Below are positions 8,024-12,491 of a DNA stretch of 12,491 nucleotides, piece by piece. Under the pieces are notes generated by a model that was given only the letters and a program-made list of their open reading frames with translations, was not told the DNA's origin and ran no database searches. Origin of the DNA: Bacillota bacterium. GTDB lineage: Bacteria > Bacillota > Desulfotomaculia > Desulfotomaculales > Desulfallaceae. The stretch covers positions 1 to 12,491 of the forward strand of contig WQUS01000175.1 in the NCBI GenBank assembly GCA_009781965.1, read 5' to 3'. The stretch's first letter is position 1, and every line of letters starts with the position of its first letter. The translations under genes and the position numbers were made by a program.

Positions 8024-8419
8024 TCATCCCCCCCGTTGCGACTTGATGAATCGGGCAAACTCAGCCAATTTGTCAACCTCTTCCTGACTTAAATCCTCAA
8101 AATCACCCTGGTGAAAAGCCACTGACACATCCTTAAAAACATCTGGGATGGTCAATATTGGTGGCTCGGTTGCTTCTGTATATTGGAAGTCACCGGTCTT
8201 TCCGGCCAAGTAATCAATACTTACATTAAAATAATCGGCAAACTGCTGCAGCAGCTGCAAAGTCACTTTACGGTTGCCGGACTCATAACCCTGGTAAGTT
8301 TGCTGAGCCATACCAAATTTTTCAGCCAGCGCTTTTTGAGATAAACCCTGTGCGTCCCTTAATTTTTGCAGTCGTTTGCCAAATTGAACATACTCATTGG
8401 CCTGTGCGTTTACAATCAT
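8024..8419 (-). CDS. XRE-family HTH transcriptional repressor
   Basis: 131 aa. Residues ~13-70 form a Cro/C1-type helix-turn-helix (LRDAQGLSQKALAEKFGMAQ, then YESGNRKVTL and FNVSIDYLAG, all classical for the family). The C-terminal half is acidic and lacks the serine-protease fold of CI/LexA, as in ImmR-like repressors that are inactivated by a separate ImmA peptidase. ATG 8419 has a very strong AGGAGG site (about 10 nt upstream). The gene is first in the XRE-ImmA operon and divergent from the holin-amidase-Rhs genes, the usual layout for a lysogeny repressor controlling both directions. That it represses the rightward genes is inference from position and from the repeated sites in the shared intergenic region. 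Confidence 0.9.
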   Translation of the reverse strand: MIVNAQANEYVQFGKRLQKLRDAQGLSQKALAEKFGMAQQTYQGYESGNRKVTLQLLQQFADYFNVSIDYLAGKTGDFQYTEATEPPILTIPDVFKDVSVAFHQGDFEDLSQEEVDKLAEFARFIKSQRGG

Positions 8420-8444
8420 TGGAGGGCTCCTCCTTCCTTGTTCA

Positions 8445-8473
8445 ATTATAACTCCAACTCACGGTTAAAGCAA
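8445..8473 (-). promoter_or_regulatory. Promoter of the XRE-ImmA operon
   Basis: On the - strand, TTGCTT (8473-8468), a 17-nt spacer and a perfect TATAAT (8450-8445). Transcription would start about 20 nt before the repressor start codon. The -35 box is overlapped by the GGTTA/TAACC half-site cluster, consistent with autoregulation. Confidence 0.7.
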
Positions 8474-8506
8474 GGGTTATGATTAAAATAACCTAAATAT
8501 GAGGTT
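8463..8506. promoter_or_regulatory. Candidate XRE operator cluster
   Basis: Four related half-sites are visible: GGTTA at 8463 and 8475, TAACC ending at 8493, and AGGTT at 8502-8506. They build two overlapping inverted repeats: GGTTAT-7 nt-ATAACC (8475-8493, perfect) and AACCT-7 nt-AGGTT (8490-8506, perfect). They sit on and just upstream of the -35 of the repressor promoter. Binding by the XRE protein is inference. Confidence 0.5.
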
Positions 8507-8563
8507 GGCAAAATTTCATAATGGATTAAATTTAGTTAGCAAAAGCCGGAGCAGAGACCATTG

Positions 8564-8671
8564 ACTGCGAAATGCAGTAAATAACTTAAAGTTGCAGCAA
8601 AAAGACATTGAAATGCAGTATTTACTTCTGGTAACATTAGGCCTAAGAAATACGCCTGACCTTAGCTGCAG
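8564..8671. repeat. TGCAG motif array upstream of lysis genes
   Basis: TGCAG begins at 8573, 8593, 8614 and 8667. The first and third are part of an identical 11-mer, GAAATGCAGTA (8569-8579 and 8610-8620). The first three are spaced 20 and 21 nt, about two helical turns, so they lie on one face of the helix. The first copy is half of the palindrome ACTGC-5 nt-GCAGT (8564-8578), which overlaps a TTGACT -35-like box at 8561-8566. It looks like a regulator-binding array; the protein is unknown, and the XRE repressor or a missing Cro are candidates. Confidence 0.45.
8608..8637 (+). promoter_or_regulatory. Candidate rightward promoter of lysis/Rhs operon
   Basis: TTGAAA (8608-8613), an 18-nt spacer, then TAACAT (8632-8637). 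The TGCAGTA motif directly follows the -35. A second, weaker candidate uses TTGACT at 8561-8566, which also has TGCAGTA in its spacer region. Either would drive the leader ORF, holin, amidase and downstream genes. Confidence 0.4.
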
Positions 8672-8739
8672 TTAAAACGGCCCCAAAACATTAACTTGGT
8701 TGGAGAAAACTTTGAGATTTAAACGGAAGGAGTAGCTTT

Positions 8740-8796
8740 ATGAAGATGAGAGAAACAACGATAACAATCAGTTTTTACCGCCAGGGGGGAGATTAG
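8740..8796 (+). CDS. 18-codon leader ORF upstream of holin
   Basis: ATG 8740 is preceded by a strong GGAAGGAG site about 8 nt upstream and encodes an 18-residue peptide (MKMRETTITISFYRQGGD) ending 3 nt before the holin ATG. The holin's own Shine-Dalgarno (GGGGGGA) lies inside the last codons of this ORF. Translation of the leader would thus run ribosomes over the holin start, a layout that suits translational coupling or tuning of a toxic holin. It could also be a small protein in its own right. It is too short for homology and I recognise nothing in it. Confidence 0.45.
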   Translation: MKMRETTITISFYRQGGD

Positions 8797-8799
8797 TCA

Positions 8800-9117
8800 A
8801 TGCGATTAAATGAGATCTTGGAAGTAATTATCTCCGTTCTTTTAGCCACCCTGGGCGGCATGGCCAGAATGCTGAATGTGAAAGACGACCGCACCGTAAC
8901 CTTATCGCGGATGTTCAGTGAGCTCTTCGTCGCCGCCTTTATTGGCAGCATGATGTTCCTGCTGGCCAAAGAGATCCATACAGAGAGCCAATATTTAATG
9001 TGGCTGCTGGCCGGTACCGCTGGCTGGGTGGGCCCAAAGATCTTGAATTTGCTCCCGCCGCTATTAGGGAAAGTAAATATTGACTTTAAAGATCCGGAGG
9101 ATCAGGAGAAAAAATAA
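8800..9117 (+). CDS. Phage holin, Phage_holin_3 (LydA-like) type
   Basis: 105 aa with three predicted membrane helices (about residues 5-23, 41-58 and 65-86), a short charged loop (NVKDDR) after the first, and a charged hydrophilic tail (DFKDPEDQEKK). Size, topology and the pattern GGMARML, then ELFVAAFIGSMMFLL, then AGTAGWVGPKIL resemble the Phage_holin_3/LydA-like family as I remember it. Holins form inner-membrane holes that let an endolysin reach the wall, and in some systems they support protein release. ATG 8800 follows the GGGGGGA site, with 3 nt after the leader ORF. The gene sits directly before an amidase, completing a standard lysis pair. Confidence 0.82.
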   Translation: MRLNEILEVIISVLLATLGGMARMLNVKDDRTVTLSRMFSELFVAAFIGSMMFLLAKEIHTESQYLMWLLAGTAGWVGPKILNLLPPLLGKVNIDFKDPEDQEKK

Positions 9118-9187
9118 TTATTTTACCTGTGGTCCCGGACAAGCCAATTGTTATTTAACGGCCAGGGAGAGAAAGGAACGTAACAAA

Positions 9188-9931
9188 ATGAGCCTACACA
9201 AGCAACTTTTAACCAAAAACAACTGCTATATCGCCGGTAAGAAGATCATGCCTCAAGGCGTGATGTTGCATTCAACCGGCGCCGATAATCCTTATTTAAA
9301 GCGCTACATCCAGCCGGATGACGGCTTACTGGGCAAAAACACTAACGGGAATGACTGGAACCAAGCCATGGCGGCCGGACAAGAAGTTTGTGTGCATGCT
9401 TTTATCGGTAAACTGGCCGATGGTACGGTAGCCACTTACCAAACGCTGCCTTGGGACATGCGTGGTTGGCACTGCGGCAGCGGGCCCAAAGGCAGCGGCA
9501 ATGATACGCATATCGGGTTTGAGATCGCCGAAGATGGTCTGACCGATTCCGTATACTTTGCCAAGGTATACCAAGAGGCGGTGGAACTTTGCGTCATGTT
9601 GTGCCAGACCTACGGCATCAAGCCGGAGAAACCTTATCTTATTTGCCATAGCGAAGGCTATACCCTTGGTATAACGAGTAATCACGCCGATGTCCTCCAC
9701 TGGTTTTCCAAACATGGCCAATCGATGGATACTTTCCGGGCCGACGTTAAAAAAGCTATGGAGAAGCCAACCACAAAAGCACCGGCAGAAATAACCGCGG
9801 ATAACGCTTTAGCGGATGGAATCATTACTGACCGGGCCTATTGGCTCGGCGTACTGACCGGGAGCGTGACGCCCAGCAAGTCTAATATTAAGGCCTTGAT
9901 GGACAAAGCCCACAGGCAATTGCAGGGCTAG
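9188..9931 (+). CDS. N-acetylmuramoyl-L-alanine amidase (endolysin, Amidase_2)
   Basis: 247 aa. Hydrolyses the amide bond between muramic acid and L-Ala in peptidoglycan. Zinc ligands expected for Amidase_2 are H28 (VMLHSTG), H154 (ICHSEG) and D168 or H166 in NHADVLHW. HIGFEI (108-113) carries the conserved Glu region. Residues ~200-247 form a small helical C-terminal domain (ADNALADGIITDRAYWLGVL) seen in other clostridial phage amidases, perhaps for wall binding. There is no signal peptide, so export would rely on the upstream holin. The frame is open back to 9080, overlapping the holin, but ATG 9188 is chosen because an AAAGGA site lies 10 nt upstream and the MSLHKQLLTKNNCY start is typical of the family. 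The gene is 70 nt after the holin and on the same strand. Confidence 0.9.
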   Translation: MSLHKQLLTKNNCYIAGKKIMPQGVMLHSTGADNPYLKRYIQPDDGLLGKNTNGNDWNQAMAAGQEVCVHAFIGKLADGTVATYQTLPWDMRGWHCGSGPKGSGNDTHIGFEIAEDGLTDSVYFAKVYQEAVELCVMLCQTYGIKPEKPYLICHSEGYTLGITSNHADVLHWFSKHGQSMDTFRADVKKAMEKPTTKAPAEITADNALADGIITDRAYWLGVLTGSVTPSKSNIKALMDKAHRQLQG

Positions 9932-9935
9932 AGCC

Positions 9936-9992
9936 ATGAAGATATTTCAAATCAAGCAAAGGAGGCGATTATATGCACTAAATGATAAGTAA
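9936..9992 (+). CDS. Possible 18-codon small ORF
   Basis: ATG 9936 to TAA 9992, basic peptide (MKIFQIKQRRRLYALNDK), 4 nt after the amidase stop. There is no clear ribosome binding site of its own, so it would depend on reinitiation after the amidase. It overlaps the strong AAAGGAGG site at 9958-9965. Weakly supported and may be chance. Confidence 0.2.
   Translation: MKIFQIKQRRRLYALNDK
9957..9981 (+). promoter_or_regulatory. Strong RBS followed by a 2-codon minigene
   Basis: CAAAGGAGG, 7 nt, then ATG CAC TAA. The same CAAAGGAGG-7 nt-ATG unit recurs 119 nt downstream at 10076-10094, where it starts the next gene. The ATG at 9982, overlapping the stop as TAAATG, opens another 8-codon ORF (to 10008). 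This looks like a duplicated initiation region or the scar of a lost gene. The rest of 9993-10075 holds nothing I recognise. Confidence 0.45.
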
Positions 9993-10091
9993 ACTTAGCG
10001 CACTGTAACTTATAGTCAGTCTCATGCAAGCACCATGCGCCAGATAACGATACTGCCATAGTAAAAAATATTGGCCAAAGGAGGTCATTAA

Positions 10092-11102
10092 ATGTCAAAC
10101 CCAGCAGCACCGGCGTTTCTGCACATCCCTGATTTATATGCAGGGGCAGCGGCCAGGATATCCTGTGACCTGGTGGATAACGCCAGTGGATACATTTTAG
10201 AACGCCAATTCCACGGGAAGGAGGCCGGAGAGCACACCTGGACGACTCTGGAGATGCAAGACAGAACCTGGGCGGAGCTAGATCACAAACCCTTAACCTG
10301 GCATCAGATAGATGAGCACCCCAAGACCTGGTGGCAGCTTGATCACTGCCTACTGCACCCCAGCGCCATAGACCACATCGCAACTGGCGCTCAAACAGCC
10401 GTCTATCGTGTTAAAGCCTATACTGCCGACGGTTCGGAATCGGCGTTTCTGACCAGCCGCCCAATGAAAATTAACCATATCATCAGCTATAACGCCAATG
10501 GCGGCACAGATGCACCGGCTGCCCAGACCAAAGCAACCGGCGCGGCGCTAACCCTAACCCATCACATACCGACGAGAACGGGCCATATATTTCTGGGTTG
10601 GGCAACCGCATCCGACGCTACCGTTCCTGTCTATAGCCCGGGCGGGATATTTACGGCCAACGCCAACACCACTCTCTACGCGGTATGGCAGTTTACCTTT
10701 TACCGCCAGGACAGAACCCAATGGCCAGTTACCAAAGGAACCCGTTACTGGGTGCCCATAGCAGGTAAAAACCTTGGGGACACAGACCAAGTGCCTTTAA
10801 CAGTCGAATACAATGCGGACAAGCTGCGGCTGGAAAACTTTATCGCCCATCTGCCTGGACAGCAAGCAACCAAACCAGGCAGCTATCCTGCCGCAAACTT
10901 GCAAATCGACGGATTCTTCCCGGGTGAAGTGCGCTTCAAATGTACCAGGCAAATACCAGCCGGAGAGCATTGGCATGGCTATGTTACCTTACTCCAATTC
11001 ATAGCCACAGAAACAGGAATAGCTGAGCTCAGCTTGAGTCAAACACCTACGCGCCCGTCGTCTAAACATTATGTAGACCCGGACCAGCCCGCCGCCAAGT
11101 AA
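10092..11102 (+). CDS. Fn3-like / InlB B-repeat protein with Trp decapeptide repeats
   Basis: 336 aa, with a perfect AAAGGAGG site 7 nt before ATG 10092. Residues ~5-40 and 97-125 read like the two halves of a phage-type Fn3 domain (SGYILERQF and later TAVYRVKAYTADGSESAF). Between them are four exact 10-residue repeats with TW at 49, 59, 69 and 79 (pattern TWxxLDxxxx). Residues ~133-203 match the InlB B-repeat/Listeria-Bacteroides repeat (ISYNANGG, then TRTGHIFLGWAT and TTLYAVWQ). The C-terminal ~130 residues are beta-rich (VPLTVEYNADKLRLENF), possibly cohesin-like; I cannot assign them. There is no signal peptide, membrane segment or wall anchor. The gene lies between the lysis pair and the Rhs gene, same strand. 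It may be an adhesin, a fibre-like part, or a partner of the Rhs protein; this is inference. Confidence 0.85.
   Translation: MSNPAAPAFLHIPDLYAGAAARISCDLVDNASGYILERQFHGKEAGEHTWTTLEMQDRTWAELDHKPLTWHQIDEHPKTWWQLDHCLLHPSAIDHIATGAQTAVYRVKAYTADGSESAFLTSRPMKINHIISYNANGGTDAPAAQTKATGAALTLTHHIPTRTGHIFLGWATASDATVPVYSPGGIFTANANTTLYAVWQFTFYRQDRTQWPVTKGTRYWVPIAGKNLGDTDQVPLTVEYNADKLRLENFIAHLPGQQATKPGSYPAANLQIDGFFPGEVRFKCTRQIPAGEHWHGYVTLLQFIATETGIAELSLSQTPTRPSSKHYVDPDQPAAK
10236..10346 (+). repeat. Four 30-bp (10-codon) TW repeats
   Basis: Four in-register 30-nt units, each opening ACCTGG (Thr-Trp, with ACCTGG at 10236, 10266, 10296 and 10326) and continuing to a hydrophobic residue plus Asp or Glu. Only the TW-x-x-L/I-D/E core is conserved; the other codons differ, so the repeats are old and under protein-level selection. 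Confidence 0.85.
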
Positions 11103-11134
11103 GTACTGCTCCGGGACAGCTAATCATCCCCTAC

Positions 11135-11187
11135 CGGTTAGCAGGGAAAATCGGTTACCTAATCAGTGTAACCCCTCCTGCTAATCG
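11135..11187. other. Nested hairpin before the Rhs gene
   Basis: Outer arms 11135-11145 and 11177-11187 (11 pairs including one G-T; core GTTAGCAGG/CCTGCTAA-C) enclose an inner 6-bp stem, GGTTAC (11153-11158) with GTAACC (11168-11173). No T-run follows; an A-rich stretch leads to the next ribosome binding site. It could be an attenuating or processing structure rather than a simple terminator, and would let downstream Rhs expression be tuned separately. Confidence 0.5.
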
Positions 11188-11233
11188 TGTAAACAACAGA
11201 ACTAAAAAAACAAATTATCAGGAGGGAAATAAA

Positions 11234-12491
11234 TTGACTATCAACAACAATCAAAGAGCATCTGCGCCAAACGCGCCATATACGTACAAAACAGGCATTA
11301 ACGACACCGTCAGCTTAAATAACGGCAGCCTGAGGCATGAAGAAAAAATCGCCTATTTACCAGGCAGAAATAGCCTGGACCTGGACCTCACCATGGTCTA
11401 CAACGCAGCCGAAAGCGACTCCCTGATGGGCGGCGACGAACTGTCCCCGTGGCCCGTCAAATCATTAGGACACGGTTGGTCCATGAACTTTACCAGACAG
11501 CTCCGCATGGGTGACCTGACTTATTTCCGGTTTACCGACGGCAGCACCTATCAATACGCCAACGGCGTATTACAAAACTATAAACTCAGCGATATCACCG
11601 TTACCAACAACAACGGCGCCCTAACCCTGAACTACGCCGACGGCAGAAAAGAGGCCTTTGACGCTAACGGCAACCTGACCAGCATCACCGACCGGTTTGG
11701 TAACCGCATCAGCTTGCAATACTACCCGGAAACCAAAACAGCCACCGGCCCCACTACCATCTGGTTAAAACCAGACGGTACCGTCTGGGCTTGCGGCAAT
11801 AACGATTATGGCCAGTTAGGAGACGGGACGACCACAAGCCGGTCCACCATGGTCCAAGTCAGCGACTTAACCAACATAGTCGCCGTAGCGGCAAGTCCCT
11901 TTCACAGCGTAGCCTTAAAATCAGACGGCACAGTCTGGACTTGGGGCCGCAATGATTACGGCCAGCTGGGTAATGGCACAAGCGCCAATCAATCCATCCC
12001 GGCACAGATCAAAGGGTTAACCGACATCACCTCGGTAACAGCAGGCGAGTATAACACCTTTGCGTTACAGTCCGACGGTACGGTCTGGGCTTGGGGCAAT
12101 AACAATTACGGCATCCTGGGCGATGGTTTAACGCTGAACCAAGCTACTCCGGTTCAGATCAAAGCATTAACCGGTATCCTTGCTATTGCCGCCGGTGAAG
12201 CGCATACCGCAGCCTTAAAACCAGACGGCACAATCTGGGCCTGGGGCTTAAACGATCACGGCCAATTGGGGGACGGTACAACCATTGACCGCACTACCCC
12301 GGTACAGGTCAGCGGATTAACCGGCGCCACCGACATCGCGGTAGGCGCTCACAGAACCATAGCTTTAAAGTCCGACGGTACCGTTTGGGCCTGGGGCCAG
12401 GATAACCACTGCGAGCAGTGCCATGATACGGCAAACAGTAAACTTACCCCGGTACAGGTTAGAGAATTAAAAGACGTAGTAGCAATAGCGG
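11234..12491 (+). CDS. Rhs-type protein with RCC1 repeats, 3'-truncated
   Basis: The TTG at 11234 follows AGGAGG with 8 nt spacing, and the frame stays open for 419 codons to the window end. Residues ~15-170 match the N-terminal part of Rhs/YD-repeat shells (GWSMNFTRQLRMGD, then YFRFTDGSTYQYANG, DANGNLTSITDRFGNRISLQYY). From about residue 176 the protein switches abruptly to RCC1-type beta-propeller repeats (DGTVWAWGxNxYGQLGDGTT...TPVQV), five begun before the window ends. Rhs proteins wrap and deliver C-terminal toxins or act as surface proteins; the C-terminus and any toxin or immunity gene lie beyond the window. There is no signal peptide at the N-terminus (MTINNNQRASAPNAP), unlike the secreted WapA. 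As last visible gene of the lysis cassette it may leave the cell through the holin/amidase; this is inference. TTG is the only start with a good ribosome binding site. Confidence 0.9.
   Translation, partial: MTINNNQRASAPNAPYTYKTGINDTVSLNNGSLRHEEKIAYLPGRNSLDLDLTMVYNAAESDSLMGGDELSPWPVKSLGHGWSMNFTRQLRMGDLTYFRFTDGSTYQYANGVLQNYKLSDITVTNNNGALTLNYADGRKEAFDANGNLTSITDRFGNRISLQYYPETKTATGPTTIWLKPDGTVWACGNNDYGQLGDGTTTSRSTMVQVSDLTNIVAVAASPFHSVALKSDGTVWTWGRNDYGQLGNGTSANQSIPAQIKGLTDITSVTAGEYNTFALQSDGTVWAWGNNNYGILGDGLTLNQATPVQIKALTGILAIAAGEAHTAALKPDGTIWAWGLNDHGQLGDGTTIDRTTPVQVSGLTGATDIAVGAHRTIALKSDGTVWAWGQDNHCEQCHDTANSKLTPVQVRELKDVVAIA
11759..12491 (+). repeat. RCC1 repeats, exact 150-bp period
   Basis: The GAC codon of the conserved DG-T-V/I-W motif falls at 11774, 11924, 12074, 12224 and 12374, exactly 150 bp (50 codons) each time, with no indel across five units. 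RCC1 units fold as blades of a seven-bladed propeller, so at least two more are expected past the window. The first has WAC in place of WAW, and the fifth replaces GQLGDG by CEQCHD at equal length. Confidence 0.9.

Larger units (their letters stand above)
8420..8739. other. Regulatory intergenic region, repressor / lysis genes
   Basis: 320 nt without a supported gene. It contains the leftward repressor promoter and its GGTTA/TAACC half-sites (left third), a TGCAG-motif array with one or two rightward promoter candidates (middle), and the leader of the lysis operon (right). No tRNA, attachment-site repeat or terminator hairpin was evident. Confidence 0.6.

Noticed and set aside
7831..8076. 81-aa - strand ORF bridging repressor and ImmA genes
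   Set aside because: Out of frame with both recognised proteins, which are contiguous and coupled on the same strand.
9080..9187. Upstream extension of the amidase frame into the holin gene
   Set aside because: No ribosome binding site at 9080; the family N-terminus begins at ATG 9188, which has one.
8773..10710. Shared 13-mer TTTTACCGCCAGG (both FYRQ) in the leader ORF and the InlB-like gene
   Set aside because: One 13-mer match is about what chance gives within 12 kb, and flanking sequence does not align.
1..12491. CRISPR arrays, tRNA/rRNA genes, insertion sequences
   Set aside because: No spaced identical repeats, cloverleaf or transposase-like ORF was seen on reading either strand; the only regular long repeats are the in-frame RCC1 and TW units.

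Overview
The window looks like a Bacillota (Clostridia) chromosome. Pointers are S-layer homology (SLH) domains, strong AGGAGG-type ribosome binding sites, frequent TTG/GTG starts and mixed GC content. A Pelotomaculum/Desulfotomaculum-like host is a guess from overall style, not something the sequence proves.

Left part (1-5073): the 3' end of a very large cell-surface gene on the + strand, GC-rich. It encodes an uncharacterised N-terminal region, fibronectin-III/bacterial-Ig-like domains, a CBM_X2-like domain and three C-terminal SLH domains that would anchor it to the cell wall. A strong hairpin follows. Converging on it from the - strand (5098-6252, probably extending to 6312) is an AAA_14/DUF4143 ATPase with intact Walker motifs. 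Its conserved N-terminus extends upstream of the only legal start codon.

Middle (6313-7575): a divergent intergenic region with promoters facing both ways, then a complete agmatinase/arginase-family ureohydrolase (speB-like) with all six metal ligands.

Right part (7481-12491): a phage-like cassette. On the - strand is a two-gene XRE repressor/ImmA-like peptidase operon, and the ImmA tail runs 95 bp antisense into the 3' end of speB. Divergent from it, a regulatory region with repeated short motifs and an 18-codon leader ORF precedes a three-TM holin and an N-acetylmuramoyl-L-alanine amidase. Next come a protein with a split Fn3-like fold carrying four Trp decapeptide repeats plus an InlB-type B-repeat, and then a large Rhs-type protein that switches into RCC1 repeats with an exact 150-bp period and runs off the window. 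No phage structural genes lie between the lysis pair and the Rhs gene.

The two proteins after the lysis genes have no visible signal peptide. The layout therefore suggests a domesticated phage lysis module, under repressor/antirepressor-type control, that may release or export large Rhs/InlB-type proteins. This is inference. The components are recognisable, but I know of no described system with exactly this arrangement.
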